Positions 1 to 5,277 of a stretch of DNA of 5,277 nt are shown in pieces; positions within the stretch are counted from its first letter, which is position 1, and the number at the start of each line of letters is the position of its first letter. The notes beneath the pieces are model-generated. The model worked only from the letters and a program-made list of their open reading frames with translations. It made no database searches and was not told where the DNA came from. The DNA lies in contig JBLHKB010000497.1 of assembly GCA_047619315.1 (NCBI GenBank), positions 1-5,277 of the forward strand. Direction: 5' to 3'. Origin of the DNA: JBCCRV01 sp047619315. GTDB taxonomy: Bacteria; Myxococcota_A; Polyangia; Polyangiales; Houyiibacteriaceae. Position numbers and translations under genes: made by a program.

Positions 1-909
1 GCCTGCGAGCTGAGTGCCGTAGATTTCACCCGTGATATCGAGGGATTCGGCGGCGCGAACGCTCATGCCAAGGCCGAAGGTCATCAGGCCACCGGAGTAG
101 TCCACCTGCGTGCCTGGTTGGCTGGGGTCGTTGACCGCATCCAAGGCATTGCCCATGAGATCGCTGGGCATCGAGCGACCGCCAACAGGAAGCGTCGCTC
201 CGTCGCCGAAGCCGATTCGGTATCCAAGCTCAAGGGAGAGCCGGAATACGCGATGGGGGCGCCACTCGCCGACAAGGCTTGGCCAAAGTGAGACACCCGG
301 TTCTCCACCGAACGCTTGGGCGTCACCGGTGGGAAGGCCGATACGAAGAATCGCGGCGAGGCCGATGGGGTCTCTTTCCGCACGAAGAATACGGAACTTA
401 CCGTGAATCTTCAGGTCGCCGATGCCCTGGGTGTCGAGGCCCTGAGGCAGCCGCGCCATCCCATTCGCCGACGTGTCGTTGTACACATCTTGGATTCGGA
501 TGTTGCTGCCCTGAATAAAGTAGATGGGCAGCTGGACGCCAACGACGAGGCGATTAACCAGACCGAAGTTAAAGTGGAGCGTTCCTGTGACGTAGTTGTC
601 GACGAGGTGCGAAGTCCGCTCGGCCATTCCGGCAGGGATTGTGTCGTCGTTCTCAAACCCGCTGTAGGGCATGATGTTACGGCCGTAGTCGAGGATGAGG
701 CCGAAACTGAAGTCTCGGTGTCCCAGAATATCGGTGCCGTTAACGGTGAAGTGGCCCTTCGAGTCCACGGCGGGTCGGAAGAGATGGAGGTCCATGCCGC
801 CACCCCCTTCGATGGCTGCCGAACCCTGTGCCTGAGCAGTGCTCGGCGCGAAAGCCCCAAGGCATGCCAAAAGAGCGATCCCCAAACCGTGTGCGATCCT
901 GCGACGCAT
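1..909 (-). CDS. Outer-membrane beta-barrel protein, probable OmpA/TSP3-type, N-terminal 303 codons (runs off left edge)
   Basis: The frame stays open from an ATG at 909 to base 1, so the C-terminus is outside the window. Residues 1-27 are a type I signal peptide: three Arg after Met, a hydrophobic core, then AQA before Gln28. The mature start carries LFRPAVDSKGHFTVNGTDILGH (split: LFRPAVDSKG at 43-52, HFTVNGTDILGH at 53-64), then alternating aromatic/Gly strands such as DFSFGLILDYG, GTLHFNFGLVNRLVVGVQLP and LAAILRIGLPTG. This is typical of transmembrane strands of an outer-membrane barrel. From memory, this N-terminus occurs in OmpA-family proteins of myxobacteria-like organisms that carry thrombospondin type 3 repeats and a C-terminal peptidoglycan-binding OmpA domain; neither part is visible here. 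The start is supported by AGGAGG 10 nt upstream. The FHA gene lies 136 bp upstream on the same strand. It could instead be a plain porin or Phenol_MetA_deg-like barrel. Exported barrel: confident; OmpA assignment: moderate. Confidence 0.8.
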   Translation of the reverse strand, partial: MRRRIAHGLGIALLACLGAFAPSTAQAQGSAAIEGGGGMDLHLFRPAVDSKGHFTVNGTDILGHRDFSFGLILDYGRNIMPYSGFENDDTIPAGMAERTSHLVDNYVTGTLHFNFGLVNRLVVGVQLPIYFIQGSNIRIQDVYNDTSANGMARLPQGLDTQGIGDLKIHGKFRILRAERDPIGLAAILRIGLPTGDAQAFGGEPGVSLWPSLVGEWRPHRVFRLSLELGYRIGFGDGATLPVGGRSMPSDLMGNALDAVNDPSQPGTQVDYSGGLMTFGLGMSVRAAESLDITGEIYGTQLAG

Positions 910-919
910 ATGCGCTTTT

Positions 920-925
920 CCTCCT
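920..925 (-). promoter_or_regulatory. Shine-Dalgarno site of the barrel gene
   Basis: The minus strand reads AGGAGG here, a perfect core Shine-Dalgarno sequence, followed by 10 nt and the ATG at 909. It settles the start of a gene whose end is outside the window. Just upstream (926-943) a short GC-rich inverted repeat (GCGCG/CGCGC, A/T-rich loop) lies beside the site and might affect its access; that part is weak. Confidence 0.7.
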
Positions 926-1010
926 GCGCGCGAAAACCCGCGCTCCGGCCCCGGACTTACCACGGGTTTCTGAAATAGGCCAAGCTAGCCGCAATTTTCC
1001 CCAACCCAGT

Positions 1011-1027
1011 TGAGGCTCCAAGCCCCA
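1011..1027 (-). terminator. Weak stem-loop after the FHA gene; possible attenuated terminator
   Basis: In the minus-strand transcript, 19 nt after the FHA stop, UGGGGCU and AGCCUCA can pair over 7 positions (one G-U) around a 3-nt loop. There is no U-tract after it; the next bases are ACTGGGTTGGGG. So it is at most a pause site or a weak terminator, and read-through into the barrel gene is plausible. No convincing separate promoter for the barrel gene was found in 910-1045. Confidence 0.25.
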
Positions 1028-1045
1028 GGATTGAAGCGCGCGACC

Positions 1046-2692
1046 TCAGTTTTGGGCGGAGACTTGGCGACGGTACGCGCTAGCGGCAGGACCGGTGGGG
1101 TATCGGCGAAGGTAGTCGCCAATCAAACGCTGAGCGGCGGCGGTGTTCCCGACGGCCTTGTACGCCTCGATGAGGAAGGGGAGACTTTCGCGCGTCGTCG
1201 GTTCCCGGTTCAAACGCTGAATCACGCAACGATTGTTGAAGTTGCACTCGCGCATGATCTCCCGGGCGCTCAGACGGGTCGAGGCCTGCATCTCCGTGGT
1301 CATCGTATTCATCGGCGTCATCACCGGTGATGTGTCCATGCGGATTGGGGTGCGCCGCATATTCCGAGGTCCACGAATGTTGCGAGCCTGAGCTTCAAGC
1401 TGGCGCTTCAGCTCCTGGGCGGCCTCGTAGACTTCGGATTCTTCGTCGGAGTGGTTGAACACTTGGTCGAGTTGGCGAAGCGCAGATGCGCGATCGCCAT
1501 TCTCGGCGTCCGTCTGGGCCGCCTGATAATAGTGCTGAACGAAGGCGGTTCGCGCTTGCTCAACTTCTGGGCGTTCCCGGAACGCGCTATCCGTAGGTAG
1601 GGAATCGAAGGCCATCCACGCATCTTCGACGCGGCCGCTGGTCAGATGCGCGACGCCCTCTTCGAATTGCTGTTGCGCGCCAACTCGCCCTTGGGCGCGA
1701 CGCTGACAGTCTGAAGCCATCATGCTGTCGGGGTTGATGAGCAGGGCTTGCTCCGCCGCGGCATTCGCAGCGACAAAGTCCTCGTTCCGGAGCGCTTCGA
1801 CACAAGCCTCGTTCGCCGCCATGAAGCGTCGAGCGGAATCCTCAGGATTTGTATTCTCGGGGGGCGTCGTGTCTTCGATCGGGGTGGCGACGGGCTCCGG
1901 CGTGGGTCGTTCGGTGTCAGTCAGGGCCAAGAGACCCGCGACGACAATCGCCATCACAACGATCCCTACGCCAATGAGCGTATTGCGCTTTCGAGGGTCC
2001 GCCACCGACGGTAAGTCCACCGCGTCCATCTGGATGGTGCGGTCTGCCTCGAAGGAATAACGCTCTCCTTCGCCGACGAAGCGAAAGCGAACCTGTCCAA
2101 GCTCAAGCTCGTCACCTGGGCTCAAGGTCGCTTCAGCGACCTCGTCATTGTTGAGACGAACGCCGTTCGCGCTCTCAAGGTCAACGACGTGGAACTGGTT
2201 TCCCTCGCGGCGAATCTCCGCGTGCTCGCGTGAGATGGACCGATGATTGACCCAAACGTCGAGGTCTTCGGCGCGCCCGATCTTGATCGCGCCCTCGGGC
2301 AACGCGAACTCCGCGCCAGGCGCTGGCGGGGTCAACATCACGAGTCGGGCCGGTGGGACCGCGGCAGCCTGCGGTTGTGGGCTCGCACCCACTTCAGCGG
2401 CCTCTTCGTTCTGAAGCGCGAGGACGTAGTCCCCAATGACGACCTTATCGCCGGCTTCGAGACGCGTGTCCTGGTCGATGCGCCGACCATTGATGCGGAC
2501 GCCGTTGTACGACTCCAGATCGTGGATCACGAAATGTCCGTCGGAACGAGCCAACCGGGCGTGCTTTCGCGAGACGTTACGCTCCGTCAGACGGATCGTA
2601 TTGCCTTCCTTACGACCGATCGTAATCTCATTGCGAACTAGGGGGACGACGGTCGTTTTGCCTTCGTCGTCCGAAATGACGAGCTTATACAT
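1046..2692 (-). CDS. Two-FHA-domain transmembrane protein with periplasmic TPR-like C-terminus
   Basis: A complete 548-residue protein. FHA domain 1 spans about 1-95 (G26-R27, SRKH 41-44, NGVRING 63-69). FHA domain 2 spans about 115-207 (G139-R140, SREH 154-157, NGVRLN 176-181). Both keep the Arg, Ser and Asn used by FHA domains to bind phosphothreonine peptides, so both are probably functional. DPRKRN (232-237) precedes a membrane segment at about 238-257, which by the positive-inside rule puts the FHA domains in the cytoplasm. A Pro/Thr-rich linker (259-284) leads to helical repeats rich in Ala and Glu, TPR-like, at about 286-435 and 500-545, ending near RRYPTGPAASAYRRQV. Between them sits a Met/Thr-rich stretch (445-471) and Cys484/Cys489. 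The likely role is reading Ser/Thr-kinase phosphorylation at the inner membrane and coupling it to an envelope assembly. No kinase or phosphatase lies in the window. The start has only a weak SD (AGGT, 10 nt upstream). Confidence 0.92.
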   Translation of the reverse strand: MYKLVISDDEGKTTVVPLVRNEITIGRKEGNTIRLTERNVSRKHARLARSDGHFVIHDLESYNGVRINGRRIDQDTRLEAGDKVVIGDYVLALQNEEAAEVGASPQPQAAAVPPARLVMLTPPAPGAEFALPEGAIKIGRAEDLDVWVNHRSISREHAEIRREGNQFHVVDLESANGVRLNNDEVAEATLSPGDELELGQVRFRFVGEGERYSFEADRTIQMDAVDLPSVADPRKRNTLIGVGIVVMAIVVAGLLALTDTERPTPEPVATPIEDTTPPENTNPEDSARRFMAANEACVEALRNEDFVAANAAAEQALLINPDSMMASDCQRRAQGRVGAQQQFEEGVAHLTSGRVEDAWMAFDSLPTDSAFRERPEVEQARTAFVQHYYQAAQTDAENGDRASALRQLDQVFNHSDEESEVYEAAQELKRQLEAQARNIRGPRNMRRTPIRMDTSPVMTPMNTMTTEMQASTRLSAREIMRECNFNNRCVIQRLNREPTTRESLPFLIEAYKAVGNTAAAQRLIGDYLRRYPTGPAASAYRRQVSAQN

Positions 2693-2714
2693 CAGCCACG
2701 AGACCTATTAATCA

Positions 2715-2733
2715 GCGTTTGTACGCGAAACGC
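2715..2733. repeat. Inverted repeat GCGTTT-N7-AAACGC in the divergent intergenic region
   Basis: Perfect 6-bp arms (2715-2720 and 2728-2733) with a 7-nt spacer. A nested repeat, CGCG-AAA-CGCG, covers 2724-2734. It sits immediately downstream of the predicted start point of the FHA transcript, so it could be an operator or a leader stem-loop. As a DNA site between two divergent genes it could serve both directions. The function is unproven. Confidence 0.4.
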
Positions 2734-2745
2734 GACCACTCGGCG

Positions 2746-2773
2746 ATGGTACCGCGCGAACACTGTGTGTCAA
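2746..2773 (-). promoter_or_regulatory. Predicted sigma70-type promoter of the FHA gene
   Basis: The minus strand has a perfect -35 box TTGACA (2773-2768), a 16-bp spacer, and a -10-like TACCAT (2751-2746, 4 of 6 matches to TATAAT). Transcription would begin near 2739, giving an untranslated leader of about 47 nt before the ATG at 2692. A small palindrome, ACAC-T-GTGT (2760-2768), lies in the spacer. Predicted by eye from consensus only; housekeeping promoters of myxobacteria-like organisms can deviate from it. Confidence 0.5.
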
Positions 2774-2825
2774 TCTCGCTGTCGCGTCGTGGCGCCTTCG
2801 GCCTTCGCGTGCGACCCTTCTTCGC

Positions 2826-4355
2826 GTGGTGAAGAAGCCTCATCTGCTGATTTGCTCGGTGTTATTGGCACTACTGTCGGCTTGTGGCCCCACGCCTCCG
2901 CCTCCAGGAATTGGTGACACCGGTCTGCGAAGGGACTCGAATTCCTTGATGGATGCCGCGAATTTGGACGCGGATACGGGATTTTCCGAGGACTCAGCGT
3001 CCCCACGGGGCCCCAATCCTCGGTTTCCGGCGGCGGATTTTGATGTGGTTCTGCCCTACTTGGGACCCCCCGCCACGATCCGACGAACCGTCGGGGCCCG
3101 CTCTAACAAACTCGACGTCCACTTTAATTTTGATACGACGGGATCGTTCTCGGAGGAAATCGAGGCGCTCCAAAGCGATCTCGCCGGGCGAATTGTCCCG
3201 GCGGTGGAGGACCGTGTCGATGATGTAGCCTTCGGAGTGTCCCATTTTGAGGACTTCCCCGTCGAACCCTACGGTGTCTCTGGCGATGAGGTCTTCGAAG
3301 TACTGACGCCCATCACATCGAGTCGCTCTCGCCTCGCGTCGGCGGTGGCCGCCCTGCGGAACCTAGGCAGTGGAGGCGACGGCCCCGAGGCCGGCTTCGA
3401 ATCCCTCTACCAAGTCGCGACGGGTGATGGCTACCGACACCGAGGCGTCACCTATATTCCTGAAAGCAACGAAGGCATCGGTGGCGTTGAGTTTCGGGAA
3501 GATGCGCTTCGCGTCGTACTCCACGCTACGGACGCGCCCTCCCATGAGGGCACGGACTATCTGCCCGCATTGGAAGGAGTGCGGGGTCAGGCGGAGGCCA
3601 TCGCCGCACTTCAAGAGCGCGACATCCGTGTCATCGGGATCGTAACCACACCGCAAGCGCGCGCGGATCTAACTCCCCTCGTCCGCGCCAGTGGAGCCGT
3701 CGTGCGTTCAGAAGGCGGCGTCTGCCGTACCGGTCTTTCCGGCGCCGAAAGAACTGCGGATGCCGATGGGTCATGTCCTTTGGTTTTTGACGTGGGCGAG
3801 GATGGCGCCGGACTCAGCGACGCCGTGGTCTCGTCCATCGTCGACCTTCTTAACGGAGTCGCCTACGGCGAGGTCTACGGACGAGCGCGAGAGGACTCGT
3901 TTGCGTTTGTTCGGACCGTCCTAGCGCTCTCTTCACGGGCCGACGGTGCTGAGCCTGAGCTGGCCGATTTGCGGCCCGTCGATGGCCTCGATGACACGTT
4001 CTTGGATGTGCGTTTCGGCACCGAGCTCGTGTTCGAAGCGGTGCTCGAGAATCTGACACTCCCCGGCGCGGACTATGACCAAGTGCTGCGCTTGGAGATC
4101 GACATCATCGGCGACTCTCAACTCCTCGATTCGTTCAGCGTGCGCGTCACGGTACCGGCGATGGACCGCCGCGACGCTGGCACGGACGCGGGCAGCGACG
4201 CCGGAAACATGGATGCAGGAAATCTCGACGGCGGAAACTCAGATACCGGAGCTGAGGATGCAGGAGCAGACGTTGGCGAAGGCACGGACGCTGGAGTAGC
4301 CGACGCGGGTGCAGCCGACGTGGCTCTCCCGGATGCTGGACCGGACGCCGGATGA
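2826..4355 (+). CDS. Lipoprotein with integrin-beta-like vWA (I) domain and DAG-rich C-terminal tail
   Basis: A complete 509-residue protein. Lys-Lys, a hydrophobic core and the lipobox LSAC (17-20) mark a lipoprotein anchored at Cys20, followed by a Pro- and Asp-rich linker to about residue 90. A vWA domain spans about 95-345. Its MIDAS motif is DTTGS (103-107), followed by EE (110-111), FEDFPVEPY (141-149), DGPEAGF (185-191) and TDAPSH (235-240), all in integrin beta order. PLVFDVGEDGAG and a helix close the domain. Cys300 and Cys317 may form a disulfide. A beta-sandwich-like region (about 355-445) follows, then a DAG-rich tail (450-509). The likely role is metal-dependent binding of a protein or surface ligand from the outer or inner membrane; no ligand can be named. 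Two adjacent GTG codons (2826, 2829) are the only sensible starts and no SD precedes them; the second gives a Met-Lys-Lys start. The stop overlaps the next start. Confidence 0.93.
   Translation: MVKKPHLLICSVLLALLSACGPTPPPPGIGDTGLRRDSNSLMDAANLDADTGFSEDSASPRGPNPRFPAADFDVVLPYLGPPATIRRTVGARSNKLDVHFNFDTTGSFSEEIEALQSDLAGRIVPAVEDRVDDVAFGVSHFEDFPVEPYGVSGDEVFEVLTPITSSRSRLASAVAALRNLGSGGDGPEAGFESLYQVATGDGYRHRGVTYIPESNEGIGGVEFREDALRVVLHATDAPSHEGTDYLPALEGVRGQAEAIAALQERDIRVIGIVTTPQARADLTPLVRASGAVVRSEGGVCRTGLSGAERTADADGSCPLVFDVGEDGAGLSDAVVSSIVDLLNGVAYGEVYGRAREDSFAFVRTVLALSSRADGAEPELADLRPVDGLDDTFLDVRFGTELVFEAVLENLTLPGADYDQVLRLEIDIIGDSQLLDSFSVRVTVPAMDRRDAGTDAGSDAGNMDAGNLDGGNSDTGAEDAGADVGEGTDAGVADAGAADVALPDAGPDAG
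4173..4352 (+). repeat. DAG-type coding repeat forming the lipoprotein C-terminal tail
   Basis: Residues 450-509 of the lipoprotein contain nine Asp-Ala-Gly triplets plus DGG, DTG, DVG and DVA variants, with 13 Asp and no Lys or Arg. At DNA level this is a degenerate GACGCNGG-like repeat with variable spacers, so it is prone to slippage. Such low-complexity acidic linkers are common in myxobacterial lipoproteins. Here it forms the extreme C-terminus rather than a spacer between domains. Confidence 0.85.
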
Positions 4356-4690
4356 ACTTCGTCGGTCTCGTCTTTGCAGGGGTCCTTCTTCTCGGCACCT
4401 GTGGCTCAGCCTCCGCCGCCGGGATACACGCGCGAATGGCCTACTCCGAGGAGCGTGGCCTTCGTGTCGTCGACGTTCCGCCGGGACCCGCGGCGGACCA
4501 AGGGCTCGCCGTGGGCGACCGGATCGTCGCCATCGACGGCGAAACGGTCCATGGGCTCGTCCTTCAGGAAATCGTCGAACGACTCCGAGGACGGCAAGGA
4601 AGTTTCGTCGAGATCGATGTCACCCGGGACGGCGAGGTACGAAGCCTCCGCGTCGAGCGAAAACGCTACGCTCGCGAGACCGGCACCTAG
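4352..4690 (+). CDS. Small exported single-PDZ-domain protein
   Basis: A complete 112-residue protein. Residues 1-22 look like a type I signal peptide (hydrophobic 3-16, then ASA before Ala23), although the N-terminus carries no Lys or Arg, which is unusual. LGTC at 14-17 is a poor lipobox (Thr before Cys), so a lipid anchor is less likely. Residues about 28-107 form a full PDZ domain: GLRV (36-39) in the carboxylate-binding loop position, PPGPAADQGLAVGDRIVAIDG (split: PPGPAADQG at 43-51, LAVGDRIVAIDG at 52-63), then VERLRG and a final strand SLRVERKR. There is no protease or other domain, so it is not a DegP/CtpA/RseP-type enzyme. It would bind C-terminal or internal peptides in the periplasm. 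The ATG overlaps the lipoprotein stop (ATGA), which implies translational coupling and joint expression. It might be a fragment of a once larger protein, but both ends look natural. Confidence 0.85.
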   Translation: MNFVGLVFAGVLLLGTCGSASAAGIHARMAYSEERGLRVVDVPPGPAADQGLAVGDRIVAIDGETVHGLVLQEIVERLRGRQGSFVEIDVTRDGEVRSLRVERKRYARETGT

Positions 4691-4724
4691 GGCCACCTAG
4701 CGACGGCCACGACGAGGGCGGCGC
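4684..4724. other. Short convergent intergenic region with CACCTAG direct repeat
   Basis: The 34 bp between the PDZ stop and the IcmF stop (4691-4724) hold no U-tract terminator in either direction. CACCTAG occurs twice (4684-4690, covering the PDZ stop, and 4694-4700), and GGCCAC twice (4691-4696, 4705-4710). The repeats are direct, so they do not form a good hairpin. Termination of the two converging genes is therefore not explained by the visible sequence. Confidence 0.4.
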
Positions 4725-5277
4725 TCACATATTCCGGCGGTACTGGCCACCAACACCGTAGAGCGCGCCGCTGATCTGCCCAAGCGAGCACACCTTTCCA
4801 GCTTCCATGAGGCTCTCAAAGAGGTTGCCGTGCTCGGTGGCCACACGGCGGAGTTCGTCGAGGGCTTGTCCGCTTCGGTCCGCGTTTCGCCTGTGAAAGC
4901 CATCTCGGGCGGTAATGGCGTAATCGCGCTCTTCCTTCGTGGAACGAATCACCTCGCTCGGGATGATGGTCGGGGAACCGTTCGGATCCAAGAAGGTGTT
5001 CACACCCACGATCGGAAGCTCGCCCGTGTGCTTGAGCCGTTCGTAGTAGAGCGACTCCTCTTGAATGCGCGTCCGCTGGTACATGCGCTCCATGGCGCCG
5101 AGCACGCCGCCGCGTTCGTTGATGCGACGAAACTCTTCCAGCACCGCAGCTTCCACGAGCTCCGTGAGTTCGTCGTTGACGAAAGAACCCTGCATCGGGT
5201 TTTCGTTCGACGAGAGGCCAAGCTCCTTGTTGATGATGATCTGAATCGCCAGCGCTCTCCGTACGCTTTCTTCCGTC
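4725..5277 (-). CDS. icmF: Fused isobutyryl-CoA mutase IcmF, C-terminal 183 residues (runs off right edge)
   Basis: The frame is open from the right edge to the TGA at 4725-4727; the ATG at 5195 is internal, since the conserved family sequence continues upstream of it (TEESVRRALAIQIIINKELG). Recognisable blocks are NENPMQGSFVNDELTELVE, ERGGVLGAMERMYQRTRIQEES, LPIVGVNTFLDPNG and the terminal CSLGQISGALYGVGGQYRRNM (split: CSLGQISGAL, YGVGGQYRRNM). They match the end of the substrate-binding TIM barrel of adenosylcobalamin-dependent acyl-CoA mutases, and the GGQYRRNM ending is that of IcmF. IcmF interconverts isobutyryl-CoA and n-butyryl-CoA (some members act on other branched acyl-CoAs). It joins a B12-binding domain, a G-protein chaperone and the mutase barrel in one chain of about 1,100 residues; the first two lie outside the window. 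A methylmalonyl-CoA mutase with a C-terminal B12 domain is excluded because the chain ends without one. It converges on the PDZ gene. Confidence 0.9.
   Translation of the reverse strand, partial: TEESVRRALAIQIIINKELGLSSNENPMQGSFVNDELTELVEAAVLEEFRRINERGGVLGAMERMYQRTRIQEESLYYERLKHTGELPIVGVNTFLDPNGSPTIIPSEVIRSTKEERDYAITARDGFHRRNADRSGQALDELRRVATEHGNLFESLMEAGKVCSLGQISGALYGVGGQYRRNM

Noticed and set aside
316..978. 220-codon open frame on the plus strand opposite the barrel gene
   Set aside because: It is antisense to a frame with a signal peptide, perfect SD and barrel strands; its composition (Val/Arg/Asp-rich, no domain) is that of a GC-rich shadow frame.
960..1000. Possible sigma54 or sigma70 promoter ahead of the barrel gene (minus-strand TTGGGGAAAATTGC and nearby TATTTC)
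   Set aside because: The GG-to-GC distance does not fit the sigma54 -24/-12 spacing, and no -35/-10 pair with acceptable spacing was found.
2243..2641. 132-codon plus-strand frame opposite the FHA domains
   Set aside because: Opposite strand of two motif-complete FHA domains; no recognisable domain or ribosome site of its own.
4691..4724. Bidirectional intrinsic terminator between the PDZ gene and IcmF
   Set aside because: The repeats present are direct, the possible GGCC/GGCC stem is only 4 bp, and no T-tract follows on either strand.
4309..4761. 150-codon plus-strand frame across the end of the lipoprotein and the PDZ gene
   Set aside because: Very Arg/Pro-rich with no domain; it overlaps the well-supported lipoprotein tail and PDZ frames and runs into the IcmF C-terminus.
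4725..5195. Complete 156-residue protein starting at the ATG at 5195
   Set aside because: The frame continues upstream to the window edge with conserved IcmF sequence, so this ATG is an internal Met of a partial gene.

Overview
The window looks like chromosomal sequence from a GC-rich, Gram-negative, predatory- or myxobacterium-type lineage (Myxococcota/Bradymonadota-like). The grounds are the protein style: a two-FHA transmembrane protein with a TPR-like tail, a lipoprotein with Asp-Ala-Gly ('DAG') linkers and an integrin-type vWA domain, an outer-membrane barrel with an 'LFRPAxDSKGxFTVN'-type N-terminus, and a fused acyl-CoA mutase. The taxonomic placement is inference. No rRNA, tRNA, CRISPR, insertion sequence or phage signal was seen.

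Layout. Bases 1-909 (minus) hold the N-terminal 303 codons of an exported outer-membrane beta-barrel protein, probably of the OmpA/thrombospondin-repeat type, which runs off the left edge. Bases 1046-2692 (minus) hold a complete membrane protein with two cytoplasmic FHA domains, one membrane segment and a periplasmic helical (TPR-like) region; it lies 136 bp upstream of the barrel gene on the same strand. Bases 2693-2825 are a divergent intergenic region with a good sigma70-type promoter for the FHA gene and an inverted repeat just downstream of it. Bases 2826-4355 (plus) encode a lipoprotein whose vWA domain matches the integrin beta I domain motif by motif and which ends in a DAG-rich tail. 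Its stop overlaps (ATGA) the start of a 112-residue exported protein that is essentially one PDZ domain (4352-4690). Bases 4725-5277 (minus, convergent) are the last 183 codons of the fused isobutyryl-CoA mutase IcmF, which runs off the right edge.

How it may fit together. The two left genes and the central two-gene plus-strand operon are all cell-envelope genes around one divergent control region. A phosphothreonine-reading FHA protein, an adhesin-like integrin-fold lipoprotein and a periplasmic PDZ protein could form an envelope signalling or adhesion module, but only the gene order supports this. IcmF (acyl-CoA carbon-skeleton rearrangement) is an unrelated metabolic neighbour. The most interesting items are the integrin-like metal-site set in the lipoprotein and the translationally coupled PDZ protein that follows its exposed C-terminal tail.
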